This document shows, piece after piece, positions 1 to 12,583 of a DNA stretch of 64,000 nucleotides. The notes beneath the pieces are model-generated. The model was not told the origin of the DNA. It made no database searches and worked only from the letters and a program-made list of their open reading frames with translations. Source of the stretch: Rotaria sordida (taxonomy: Eukaryota > Rotifera > Eurotatoria > Philodinida > Philodinidae); the NCBI GenBank assembly GCA_905250125.1, contig CAJNOL010000037.1, positions 214,326 through 278,325 on the forward strand, read 5' to 3'. The translations under genes were made by a program, and so were the position numbers. The first letter of the stretch is position 1. Each line of letters begins with the position of its first letter.

Positions 1-3000
1 ATAAACCAGAAAATGAAATAAATCCTTCTGAATCAAAACCAAGAAAAAATAATGAATCAAGTAAATCCAAAGAAAAGTTAATAATTAAATATCGTATTGA
101 AAAAGAAAAGCCAAATTCTGATGTACAAGAAGAAAATCCTAATCTATTAAATACTCAGAATGATATTCCTGCTACATTAGAAGAATCTCAATTAAATACT
201 AATGAAAACAATAATGATATTCAAGAAGAAGAAGAACATGATGATGATGATCATGATAAGCATGATGATGATGAAATTTCTTTAACATCTGAAATGAAAC
301 GTGCTAATACAATTTATCATCAAGCTATGAAATTTATTAATGTAACAACTAATCGACAATATGAAATGTAAAAATAAATAATTTATTTATTTTGGTTGAA
401 TATTTGATATATCTTTTATTTAGAGCGTATAAATTATTTAAACAAGCTGCTGATTTAGGTCATATTGGAGCAAAAGAAGAACTTGCTTTTGGGCATATTG
501 TGGGTGTATATTTACCAATGGATTTTAATCTTGCTAAAACATATTTTGAAGAAGGCATTAAAATTGGTTCATCAGAATCTCATTATGTAAATTAATATTT
601 AATTTTAATTATTAAATTTATTTTTCTTTTCTCTCTTTTCATGAAGGGACTTTATTTCTTGAATAGTATTGGACTTATTCCAAATGCAAGCATTTCAAAA
701 GTAAATTTATATTCTATTGAGATTATTAACATTTGTTATGATTTATTTAGGCACTAGTTCATTTAACGTTTGCTGCTGTTGATGGTAATCATTTTGCTCA
801 AATGGCACTTGTAAGTATTATAAAAATAGAATAGATAAAGATGTACAGTGTAGGGTAACCCTGCACATTTCATGTGATGAATAATTTACTTTTATATGAA
901 AAATTCAGTTCACATATGTACATAAGATTAGATTAAATATGTTTTCATTAACTTTTCCAATAGATATATAATTTGAAAAATTGAAGTTAATAATGATAAT
1001 TCGACTCGAGTAAATTATAGTATGTAATCGACATATAACCGATCTATTACAGAGCGTCTCTCGAAGATATAAAAAAAAAGAACGTCGTTGAAAAACAATA
1101 GAACGTCGTCGGTTACATTAATTTTTTAACTGAAAATAGATAATATCAAATTTTACCTTGTCTTATTAAGATGTAAAATAATTATTTTTTATTGACAACT
1201 ATTATTTGTAATTGTAATTTTGATTGTACGATAATGTAACTTTGATTATATGATAACATCCAAACACTCCAAAAAAAAACAAAATTTAATTACAGTACAA
1301 ATGATGTTTCTATTAATCAAATCTATGCAAACAACAGATGAGAAGCTTGCGATAGTCGTTCAAGGTCTATATCTAGAAGAAAAGAAACATATTGATTTCA
1401 TACTATAAAAAATTTAATTAAGTCTATCGCGACATGCACTTGACATCCGAGCAATATTGTGTCTCTTCCTATATTTAGGCTTATCGATATTGGCGTACGA
1501 TAAACGTTGGTCATAGCTGTGAATTAGCTTTAATGTTTTATCAACAAGCTGCTACATATGGTAGAAGAAGTTTTTGTTTCTTCTTTGTTTCATACATAAA
1601 GAAAAAAAAATTTTATTTTCATATATATATATATTTAAGTTGCTTCAAAAATAACAACAGCTAGTGGTTTAATGATTCAACGTATTCGTCTATATGATGA
1701 TGAAGAACGTCCAATACAAAATAATATTTTGATTGATCATAATCTTTTACAATATTATCAATTATTAGCTGATCGTGGTGATCCACAAGCTCAAGTATGC
1801 TAAAAAAAAGAAACCTTATTTTCTAATCAGATAAAATATTTTATTTAGTATGGTATTGGTCAATTATATTATTTTCGTGATGTAGCATATGATAAAGCAC
1901 TTTATTATTTTCGTTTAGCAGCTGAAAATGGTAATGTAAATGCTATAGCATATTTAGGAAAATTATATTCAGAAAAAAATGATTTTATTCAACAAAATAA
2001 TCAAACAGCTGTACAGTTTTTTCAAAGTGCAGCTGATAAAGGTAATCCAATAGGTCAAGCTGGTCTTGGTCTAGCATATTATCATGGTGCTGGTGTTGAA
2101 AAAGATTATGACAAAGCTTTTAGATTATTTCATTTATCAGCTGATCAATCTTATGCCGAAGGACAACTTATGCTTGGTGTTATGTATTATAATGGTCAAG
2201 GTATTCAACGAGATTTTAAAATGGCTCTTAAATGGTTTCAAGCTGCATCTCAATCAGGACATGTTCTTGCTTATTATAATTTAGCACAAATGCATGCAAC
2301 TGGTACAGGTGTATTACGATCATGTCCGACAGCTACAGAACTTTTTAAAAGTGTTGCTGAACGTGGTCAATGGGCAAACATGTTTACAAAAGCATTTCAA
2401 TTGTATAATCAAGGACATATTGAACAAGCATTTATGATTTATTTATATTTAGCTGAACTTGGTTATGAAGTTGCACAATCGAATGTTGCTTATATTATTG
2501 ATCAAATGCCATTTGATATTTCAAATATATATAAAAAACAAGAAGAACGATATAGAAAAGCATTAATTTATTGGCATAGAGCTGCTACTCAGGGTTTTCA
2601 TTATGCAAGAATTAAATTAGGAGATTCTTATTATTAGTAAGTTCGAAAAAGAAAAACTTTTCATACAATTTCTATATGATTAAAATTTCAAACACAAGAA
2701 ATAGAAAAGATAATTAATTATAGTAATGTTTGATATAATACAAAATCATATAAAATCTATTCAGTAACATTACAAAGTTTACTTATAAGGATTTGAATAA
2801 GAACGACGTATCTTCTTTTCTGATGCTGCATTACATCAGAGAGGTGCGAGTTCATGCTTTTGTGGATCCGAACTCAGCTCGAAGCATGGGTTCGGATGCC
2901 GGACATGATATCATGGCCGGACCCGACCCGACAATTAATGAGATCTTAACGTTTCAAAATATTTTTCGTTTTTTTGAACCGCTATTTATATAAAGGCATA

Positions 3001-4269
3001 GGAGTGAAAACCTGAGTAATTTATTGTGCTAGAGAACAGTTCACAGAAATGGCAAAACGATATGGTTTTACTAAAAGAATTCGTTTTTTGATGAAAATTC
3101 CTCTACAGATGATGAGAAACCATATGACGAAGTAACTGAATACATGGAGAGGAAGATGAATTATGAAAAAGGTGAATATGTATTACTGTGAGAGAAAAAG
3201 CATTTATGTATGATCTGCAATTATGACGTTTGTCATCGACACTGTGTTCCATGTTAGTATCAAGTAAAATTCGACTTAGCGAAATTGATCGAATTTTAGA
3301 AGCAGAAAAACACTAAGTGAATCTCGATTCACAACTTTTTTTTGCGAAATTTGAGATGATCTCTTTCATTCTGTTTTTTTTTATGGAAACAATTATATAG
3401 TATATTTTTTCATATAAAACAAAAAAGTTTGAAAACTGTACTATGATTGTGAAAGTATCTGCCGGATGTCGATTAGCTCTGGTCCGGATCTGAGGTTTTA
3501 TCTATGTATTAGCTACACTCAGAAAAAATTTAATATACAGTTATTTTTTGTTTCTCACTTTTCCATCACTCAATTCTTAATAAATTAAAAATTTTTGCTT
3601 CGCTGAAAAGAGCATTATATTAAGCAAAAAATGACATTAAACAATTATATGCTATATGCAATCTAAGGAGCTGCGAATCTAGATTCTTGTGAACCTGTAG
3701 CTTTATAGTTTATAAGATGTATTGGTATTAAAATTTTATTTTATATTTTTGTAGTGGACATGGAACTGAACAAAATTATGAATTAGCAGCTAGTCATTAT
3801 AAATCTGCAAGTGATTTAAGTCGAAATCCTCAAGCAATGTTTAATTTAGCATATATGCATGAAAAAGGATTAGGATTAAAACGAGTAAATTGATTATTTT
3901 TTTTTTAATTTTCATTTGATTATTATATATTTTAATCTGTTTTTTTTTTAAAATTAGGATATACATCTAGCAAAACGTTTCTATGATATGGCATTAGAAA
4001 CTAATGTAGACGCTTATTTACCGGTTGCTATTGTTCTTCTCAAACTTAAGTTTGAAATAATTTTTGAAAATTTATTTTCAAATTTTTTCTCATTTACGAA
4101 CAATAAATCATCAAATACAGAAGAAAATAATTCAGCCACAATTGATTTAGATTCATCGTGGGATTTATATTTAATGGTAATTTTACTTGGACTTATTGGT
4201 GTTTTGTATACAATACGTAGACAAAGAGCTGCTGTATTACAGCAACCAGTCCAAGTTCCAATGCAGTGA
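1..4269 (+). CDS. SEL1L: SEL1L-like ERAD adaptor, 5' end outside window
   Basis: Exons read as 1-367, 424-586, 647-700, 751-810, 1479-1560, 1640-1794, 1849-2636, 3755-3884 and 3958-4269; all phases join, giving about 702 residues of the C-terminal part. The first exon encodes a low-complexity acidic stretch (runs of E, D, H), then TPR-like Sel1 repeats with the A-x-x-x-L/Y-G-x-x-Y pattern, for example YGIGQLYYFRD, GLGLAYYHGAGVEKDYDKA and MLGVMYYNGQGIQRDFKMA. The AYRYW..GHSCELAL..Y segment matches the conserved middle block of SEL1L. The last exon has one transmembrane helix (LYLMVILLGLIGVLYTI) and a short proline/glutamine tail, as in SEL1L. In animals SEL1L holds the HRD1 ubiquitin ligase complex in the ER membrane for ER-associated degradation. 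The signal peptide and true start lie upstream of the window. The protein has no sign of breakage. Confidence 0.92.
2637..3754. mobile_element. SEL1L intron with degenerate hAT-like transposon fragment
   Basis: This 1.1-kb intron is far longer than its 40-80 bp neighbours and contains a locally GC-richer stretch (about 2840-2930). Around 3096-3290 the + strand reads as a decayed coding segment with stops and a frame change. It includes KPYDEVTEYMERKM followed by EYVLL, a stop where tryptophan would be expected, then REKKHL and a Cys/His-containing stretch. That layout resembles the C-terminal dimerisation region of hAT transposases (acidic linker, E..Y, ..W(W)RE...P). Similar GCCGGA..CCGGA blocks occur in the same orientation at about 2900-2926 and 3462-3492. 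Assignment to hAT is inference from a short motif. Confidence 0.4.
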
Positions 4270-5979
4270 TATTTATTTATTAATCTTTGTTTTTTTTTAT
4301 TTTTTTTTGCTTGCTTTGTTGATTTGAAATTTTTAAAATAATGTTGTCAATGTTTTTTTTGAAGGATGTGTGTTTGTAAAAAAAAAAACGAAAAGAAAAG
4401 AAAAGCCTTGTTACATTAAGCATTCATCTATTTGTTTATATTTTCTTGATTTATACATATATATGCACAACAAAGCTAATAATGCCAACTTTCTGTTGTC
4501 ATTTTAGATAAGAATTCTAATTCAAAGATTATTTATTAAACTCATTATTTGACGTGATTATATGTATTCAAGAAGATGAGAAATACAATCAATGACTATA
4601 CAAACATTTAGTTATAAAACAAAGGTTATTATTTGTAGAGTGAAAGAGAACTTTTCAGCACTATTTCTAACTTTTAAAGCATGACAACAATAATATCACG
4701 AAAAACTGTTTGAACTTTGTTGTAATTACTAACCTATGACACGAAAGTTTCGGCACAAAATATTCATTCATTTTTCGGTCACTTAAAGACAGATGGTTAG
4801 ATCCAGAAGCACTCAGATAGAATTAAACTTTAGTGATTGTACAGAATACTAGTATAGTCGATATTGTATATCGATTGAAACCTATCAAACTAAAAAACAA
4901 TGCGAAATAGTTTTTAATGGATTAATTTTGTAGAGCAAAACTTGTTCTACAAAGGATGATATTTATTTTTGCATGACAAATTTTAAAATTTTGTATTTTT
5001 GAAACAGAGATTTTCTAACCATTGCCAATTTCTATAGAAACTAACGCTTTAGTATAAACGCATAGATGAGATTTCGCTCACCGTAACTAGAAGTGTAAGC
5101 TGATTGGCTGTGTTGCCGCCACGTACAAAAATAGATATTTGATTTTTGAAAATTTTCAACGTCTCAAACCAGTTCTTCTTGGAGATGCTAGCGTCTGATT
5201 TCTTGTCAAGAAATTCTCTTAGGATGCAACAAATCTAGAATAGATGATTTTATTTGTATTTGGCAGCTTAGATTTAGATATGAAGCATGGATTTGCTTTT
5301 AAACTAAATCTATATAAATAGTTTATAATTTGATGATTGTTATCGGAGCGCAAACTATTTATGCTATGTTTATCTAAGACCAAATCAAAATCCAAATACG
5401 AAGGATTTGGTACCAAAATCTTTTTCTGATTGTGCCGCATCTCTACTAGTAAAGTAGATCGTTGTTGATATCACCTTATGTTACTATATCAAATCTCAGA
5501 TCCAGACTATATAAAACCAAATTCTAAAGCTTTGTGTTTGATGCAGTTCTAAGTTCTCTACCATCCATTTTTTTCTTTTTTTCATTTCGAAATTTCTCGA
5601 GATTAAGAAAATTTCCTACCGTCGAAATTTCAAATATTCCTAGTTGTCGCCACCGATCAATACATTGGCTTACATTTTTGATTGTAATATCTCATTTTTA
5701 GGACCTTCACCAAAACCGCTATTTGACTTTATATAGACGCAGTTTTGAACTTTTTTACACAAAAAATTTACTAATAGTTGTTTAGTCTTACCTGAGAAGG
5801 AAAATTTCAGCATATATTTGGAAATAATAAAAAAAGATCTGATTATGCCTCTAACCAGTTTTCTTTTAATAACTGAAAAATGAGCGAATATTTTGTATCG
5901 AAACTTTCGCATCATAGTTTATATGTTTTATTTTAGATTATGTATAGTCTTATCTAATGTTTGGTTGTTTGTATTTTGT
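4270..5979. other. Intergenic, possible diverged MITE at 5219-5446
   Basis: I see no gene here. A stretch at about 5219-5446 starts TAGGATGCAACAAATC and ends GCATCTCTA. This resembles the termini of the hAT-type MITE at 40714-41067, but the inner arms match poorly and no target duplication is evident. The rest is AT-rich with no long open frame of coding character. Confidence 0.3.
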
Positions 5980-6697
5980 ATGGCACAAGAGTTCATATTA
6001 ACTCTACTTTCACTTTTTTATTTTCTGTTGTCATCTGTATGCACAACAAATAATTTTTCTTATTCTGCTTCATCACTATCATCAAATACTGCTCCATATT
6101 GTTCATTTTTTTCTAATCGTGCACCAAGTCCACAACCAGGATTGACTAATTGTACATGGCTTAGAGAGAATAGTTGTTGTCGAGATAATGAAGTGCGTCT
6201 TATTTTTTCTCAGGTTAATTAAAACTAATAAAATTTATATATTCATTTATAGTCTCAACTATGCTTTGCTTTTTTTTTCTATTTAGGTACGTCCATTAAT
6301 TGGTTCATCACCAGAATGTACACATTTCATTAATGTCTTAATGTGTTATGTATGTTCACCATTACAATATGGATTTTATCGAAGTGAACGTTTACATGTA
6401 TGTTTATCATATTGTGATCGAATGTATAAAGCATGTGCAAGAGCATTAATGAAAGGTATACCTGTTGGTGAATTATATGCAAATGGACATGAATTTTGTC
6501 TTTCACGTCGTTTTGAAATACATGATATTGATAATTCATCATCATGTTTTTCTGATGATGGTTTAATATTACAAACAAAAAAACAAATCAACATAGATGA
6601 TATTAATATGAGTTCAACAAATATTGAACGACCTAATTTTTTAAAATTATTTATTGTCATATGTTTAGCTGCAATGCTTAGTTTTATTCTATGTTGA
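5980..6697 (+). CDS. Folate-receptor-like cysteine-rich secreted/anchored protein
   Basis: Two exons, 5980-6213 and 6287-6697, give 214 residues. The start at 5980 is chosen because MAQEFILTLLSLFYFLLSSV forms a clean signal peptide; the frame is open further upstream. The mature part carries the pattern C-x-W...CCR, then C..F...LMCYVCSP, then C..YCDRMYKACA, and a last Cys in an S-S-x-C-F motif. This is the cysteine layout of the folate receptor/riboflavin-binding-like domain, also found in HHIP-type proteins. The C-terminus is a short hydrophobic segment (LFIVICLAAMLSFILC) with no cytoplasmic tail, as expected of a GPI-anchor signal or tail anchor. Binding of folate or any other ligand cannot be claimed. 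It lies alone between SEL1L and a 4-kb gene-free stretch. Confidence 0.65.
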
Positions 6698-8235
6698 TAG
6701 TAATACACATATTTTTGTTTATTTTTGAAACTTTTTTGTAATATGTCAAATATATTTATCAATGTTTCTGTAGAAAATTTAATTTTGTTGTATAATTATT
6801 TGATGCATTATAGAATAATTGGCAATACAATGAACATCTTATGTGTATTTATCACAATATTCAACTCAACAATATTTTTTTAAACATGTTCAATCATATA
6901 ATTGATCATGGTATTTGTCAGTTGAACACATTCGAGATCATATTGGCATGTAGAATGTTTTAAAATACAAACATTTTGTTGAGTATTACAAGTAATTTAT
7001 AATCGTTGGATATTGTGTAGTTATTATAAATACTCTTGTTTTTCTTTTATTGTATTATAAATAAATAAAGTTGCAGGATAACAGAGAAAATGTTATGAAA
7101 GATAATGAAGAATGTATGATGGAAATCTGCAAGGATATCTTATCTTGAATGTATATATATATACATATGTATATGTATAACAGATATCTCAGGAGAAATT
7201 GCACTAAATCTCAGTGTATTTTTTTCTCGTGTTTTAATCATAAAAAATTTCCTCATATGCCTAAAGATTGAGAATTTCAAGCTGTAGAAAACCATCAACT
7301 TTCTCTTGTCGGCACAAAATTTAGAAGAAGAACACCTACTTAGTCATCCAACTACGACAGTCAACATCGTGGAAGCCTGATAACAACTTTTTTAAATAAA
7401 GGTTCCGATGAATTTTCAACTATCTCACGGAATTCTTCTTAAAATTCTGTATATCTGGATGTATATTTAGGAGCAATAGTTTTGAAATAAACACAGCGAA
7501 AGTATCAGAAAAAGTCTTTTTTCTGGTATACCTCTGTCATCGTTATTTTCGCATTCAAAATAACCGAAATATTTTCACGGTTCAATTTAACCTTGATACA
7601 GTTTTCTTAAGAATTAACTTCTACATCCAATAGCATAATAATAAATCTTTTACAGAGCAAGTCTAACATTTGACAACATGATTTTTCAAAGAACACTGGA
7701 AAAAAAACAATTTTTTTTTTCTAAATGCCAAATAAGAATTGTTGCATGCAAGCGATCTAATAAGATTTTACTAGAAATTATATACACAATGCCGAATATA
7801 CATAGTTGAATATCTAAAAACAAAGAATCCAATGTTTTCGTAAAATCCTATAAATTTAACAATAATCTTAAACAAATGCGTCTTTAGGACGGATCGCGCG
7901 ATAGGCGCCTTTCTTATTGAAATAAGAATCTCTTATTACCAAATTTCAATGAAAAATTACAAAGAAAAAGTATATTAGATAATTTATGAATTTCCTCCAT
8001 ATTCGTAACTACGTGTTGCTTTAATACTAACTATCGAACCTAAGTTGTAACAGGTTTAATGTTACGTTTTCTCGCTGGCCTACTACAGTTTTTTTTTTCT
8101 TAATTCCTTATTGAACTATTTCATTTTCTAAGCATCAGTAAACTTATAATAAAATTAATTCAAGAAAAAAACAAATACTATGTAATTCATTCAGTTTTAT
8201 GTGAGAAGTATAGAAATAAATGATGTATTGTTTAT
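6698..8235. other. Gene-free AT-rich stretch
   Basis: No gene is supported. It holds short AT/TA dinucleotide runs (about 7149-7180) and many scattered stops in all frames. Confidence 0.5.
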
Positions 8236-9040
8236 TGATTAACGAGTGATAGGAAAGTTTATAGACAAGATATTTGTTCACTTGTAACGTGTTGTCGATA
8301 GGTTAAAAGCTATGATTTTGTGCTCTTTTTAAATATGGGCTTAGCATTTTTGTTCTGGAGTAGTGAAATAATTTTTGAAAAATCTTAAAAAAAATTAGAT
8401 TGGACAAAATATGTTTATTAATTTTGATTGCTTGAAAGCATTTCAGATGAGCCAAAAACCATAGGTCACAATCAGAATTTGAATAGAGACTTAGAAATGT
8501 TGTATCTATTTTGTGGAACTTTTTGAAAAACTTGAAAAATTATTATTAATGATAAGCCAATAAGTTTTTGTTTACACTATAAGTTTTGTTTCGAACGTGA
8601 GAAAAATTGTCGAAGAGAGCAGAGATTGCTCTACAAAATGTGATATTGAAGTAAGCTGTAGCTTTTAACCAAGTATTTTTTCAAGAGCTCTTTCTAATAT
8701 AAAACGATTGTCGATTTTTCAAAAATTAGTATTTAGGAAAAATGGAAATTGAGGTACCTTATTGAAAGACAAAACAAAACTTGAATTAGTGAACTTTTCA
8801 GGGTAGCTGTTGATCTACAAGCTGATATAAGTATAAATAAAGATCCTAACTTTTAGTTTCGAATCACAATAGTGAAAATACAAAAATTTTTCATCGAAAC
8901 TAAGTTACTTCACCATTCTCGAGCAAAACTTCTAAGCTCACAGTCGAGAAGAGCACAAAATCATAACTTTTGACTTGTCGGAAATACGTGAAAACTGAAC
9001 AAACATCTTGTTCAAAAACTTTCCAATCATCCGTTATTAC
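8236..9040. mobile_element. Non-autonomous TIR element, family A copy 1
   Basis: An 0.8-kb element with long, diverged terminal inverted repeats. The left end reads GGAAAGTTTATAGACAAGAT; the reverse complement of the right end reads GGAAAGTTTTTGAACAAGAT. Further in, the left AAAGCTATGATTTTGTGCTC pairs with AAAGTTATGATTTTGTGCTC. The arms extend at least 120 bp and probably about 180 bp. The interior has no coding frame but aligns over its whole length with the element at 13936-14769. I infer a MITE-like element moved by a transposase encoded elsewhere. Confidence 0.75.
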
Positions 9041-10933
9041 CAATGTAAAATTATTATTCTAAGATTTAAGGTCAAATAGATTATTTCTTCTATTATTTGC
9101 AGATTTTCGTATGTATATTTTATTTTTCATATTGAAGAATAAATTAGTTTAATAAATTTGATTTTCGATATAAATGACGTTTTGTTTTCTATGCAAACTT
9201 AAAAGGGTGAGCACGACAGATGAGTTCTCGATATTTGAGCCTGACATAAACAAGAGATTAAAACATACAAAAAAAAAATATTATTCGAATAAATTCACAT
9301 TCACGTAAAAAATTCAACAGAGCTCTTGTTCTTTTGAATTACAAGTCTCTTGTTATCGAATGAAAAGAATAAACTAGTTATTGTAATTGCTCATTCAAAA
9401 GTTCATATTTTGCATGTTTCGTTAGTTTCACAAGTCCAGATTATAATTGTTGAGTCATTATCAAGTTGGCATGTTGTTTCTTTTCAAGTCTTCGAAAAAT
9501 TCATAAAGTAATGATTTTTCTCGTACTGAACTCTGACCAGAGACACATGAGCTATTGTATCGAGGAAAATACATAAGAAATTAACAGTACTTTAATAGCT
9601 CGATATCAACCATCAGAATGGTGTAGGTGTGAATCAAATGAAAACGAATGCCCATACCCTACACCCAAAACTAAAGAAACATGTTCAGTATGACTTTCGG
9701 ATGAGCAATTACAATAATTTTAATCTCCAATTTATATCAGGTTCAAGTATCGAGAGCTCAATTGTCGGGAAGAGATGGCTCATCTATCGGGAGCTCATCT
9801 ATCAGTATACCATTGAAAAGATAGATAATTAAGAAGGCATTTTCTCTTGTAACAATCAGTATGAAATTCTAAATTTTTTTTTGCTTCATAACTCTCCAGA
9901 ATTAAAGGATATTTTTTTTTATTAACTCTGAACTTGGTCTGTTAATTTCTTCATTGCCTTTAATTCATTGTCATATTGATACATATGTTTTACAATAGTT
10001 TTATTTCTATTCTTTTAAAAAACAAACGAGATTAACAATTTCTTTAAAAAAATAGAACTAATTCAATTTCACACAATAACAATATTTTTTATTGAAAAGA
10101 GAAAAAAACGAGATAACATTCGAGTTTTACTCGAATACGAAATACGGTGCGAGGCTTCAAACGTTGATTGTTCGAAAGACTTATATCTCATAAGAAATGA
10201 ATGATTGTTTCTAAGATTGATTACGAAATGCTTTTCACTAAAATATTTTTACTGAAATCAGGTTTTTTTTCGTGGTAGTAAATCGTAAAATTTACATTTG
10301 GACCGAAGTCAAAACATTGAACTCTGTTAAACAGATATCAACATGTTTTTAATAAAAAATACTTTCAATGAATCGCTTGATTCACTCTCCTATTCATTAT
10401 CTATTATTAACTGTATTCATAGACGTTTTTACTATAAGCTCAGAAAGTGACGGTTAACATTTTTTTGCTGTTACCACTATAATTATCATTGAGATTGAAA
10501 AAAAAGGAACTAATTTTTTTGGGACGCTAATCATAAACAAACGGAACGTCCTTGGGAAGACGATGATATTGGTTTGATCTCGATACTTTCATCTCACGCT
10601 TGAATGCGAATTTTCAATTTCCGTTCTCGAGATCATCGCGTATACAAAATAACAATTTTGACACATATCTTGAGAAAGTTAAATAAAAAAAAACTTGCGA
10701 AGGACTATATGAATACTCAGCTTCGCACCGCATTTAAAAGTCCAATTTCTGGAATAATAGATTTAGCGATGGTCGACAATCAATATTAGGAATTAATTTA
10801 TTCAAATCTATTCATGACGAACCATCCTATTGACAATAAACAATTGAATCAATATTTGTATATAAATCCAAAGATTTTTTAAAAATAATCCTAATTGAAA
10901 TTTCCTAATAATATATTGCAAATTATTGCTAAT
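9041..10933. other. Gene-free AT-rich stretch
   Basis: Two short open frames (9629-9832, 10604-10789) show no recognisable protein and no convincing splice partners. Short direct repeats of a GGGA(A)GAG..CTCATCTATC type occur at about 9767-9805. Nothing else is supported. Confidence 0.45.
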
Positions 10934-12583
10934 TCAATTTTCTCTCCGTTTCTTTACTGAATATTCATCATATTGTTGTCTTAATCTATCACTATCATTT
11001 CGTTTACGATTGCTTTCTAAAAAGAAAAAAAGAAAAATTTCCATAATCATATTCATCTATGTATTAATTAAATTTTCGTTTACTAGCAATAGTTAAACTT
11101 GATATACATTGATCTAATGCTTCTTCATTACGAAAAAGAATACATGCAACGTGATATTTTTCACTTGAAAAATTTAAATCAAATGTTGTTTTGGTAGATA
11201 ATAATTCTTTATCATTATTAATTGGAAGATTATTTAATCGAGAAAATTCTCGTAAATATTCACGTTTAAGAGATGGTAAATTTCTAATATTGCATACTTT
11301 TATGCGAAGTCTAAATAAAAATAAATAAACATAAAAAAAAAATTATTTTATTAAAAAATAAAATACAAACTCATATATTCCATCGCGAAGATCGTTTTGA
11401 CATAATTGAACAATATGTGGGTTAACTAAGTCTGTATTTGGAATGATACCAAATTTATTTTGAACTTTTGCATAATTATCAAATATACCCTTTGATGCAT
11501 GTAAATAATGCATACAATTTACATCTGCTTCAGTTAATATGTAAATATAAACAAACCATGCAAGATGAAGTTGATCGTTTGGAATTTGAAACTAAACAGC
11601 AAAAAATAATAAATATAATTTTAATTGTCTTATATTTCTTAACAAGATGAATTACATGAACAGTTGGATAAAGTATATCATCGGTTGTAGTTGAATCCAG
11701 TTTAGGAGATGCTCGAAGTAGAACACCACCAGTGGTTGTTCTTTTATATAAAACGAACATACAAAAGAATGATTCAATAAAGATAATATTCATACTTTGA
11801 TGTGCTTTTACGAAACATGTCACTTTCAAATTGTAATCGTTGATGTATGGCCAGATTTAAATCAAAGCCAAAACCGTATGGATGTTCATGTGTAATAGTT
11901 AATTCACCATTAGCTATATTTGATTGTGATAGTTGATCATCATATCGACTTGTATCTTGTTGTTGATCAATATTATTTTGAACTGTTTGAGATCTAGGCA
12001 AATTTTGTGATTGATGAATTCCTAAATAAAATTCAAAATCTGAATATGGTCATGATTCTTGATGATATTTAATCTACCTGAAAGTGAAGATAATTCGATA
12101 TTATCCGTTATAGATGAAGTATTTTCATTTAGCATAAGTTCTGTTCGATCATTTTCTTGTTGATAACTATATGTATCATCAGTTGATTCACCTAATCTAT
12201 GACCTGTAAATCAAAAAAAAGAAAAACAAAAATAAGTTAAATAATTTTTTTTTATTATTTCACTTACGTATAGTTTCAAATGCTTTCGAAACAATTTTTA
12301 AAATCCATTGTTTTGATGATCTTAGTGGTGCGTTGGGTGATAAAAGTTTATGTAAAATCTGTTGAAATAAATGTAATGTTTCAGGATATAAATCAACAAA
12401 TCTTTGATAATCATTATCATAATATTGAATTTGATATTCATAAAGATTATTCACTTGTTGCAATTGGAAGACATTAATAATATTTTTCTCAATTGTAGAT
12501 ATATCATCATTGATTTTTATTAGAACTTGTCTTCGTTGTTCTTTCCAGCATACAAGCATATTTATTTGTTCATCGTTTGTCAT
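10934..12583 (-). CDS. Seven-exon protein of unknown function
   Basis: Read on the minus strand as exons 12583-12268, 12203-12078, 12021-11796, 11740-11644, 11591-11371, 11310-11084 and 11016-10934. All phases are compatible, and the total is 1296 nt or 431 residues. The N-terminal ~100 residues are helical and charged (WKEQRRQVLIKINDDI, then YEYQIQYYDNDYQRFVDLYP). The middle is Ser/Gln/Asp-rich and probably disordered. A well-ordered C-terminal part follows, including LHLAWFVYIYILTEADVNCM, LVNPHIVQLCQNDLRDGIYE and a basic tail (SVKKRREN). No signal peptide is seen. The WFVYIYI segment is too mixed to call a membrane helix with confidence. I do not recognise the family. Seven phase-consistent exons ending in a stop argue that it is a real gene. 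Confidence 0.7.

Noticed and set aside
6376..6762. 128-codon open frame on the minus strand
   Set aside because: It is antisense to the second exon of the folate-receptor-like gene, whose + strand frame has a conserved Cys pattern and splice sites; the minus frame has no recognisable content.
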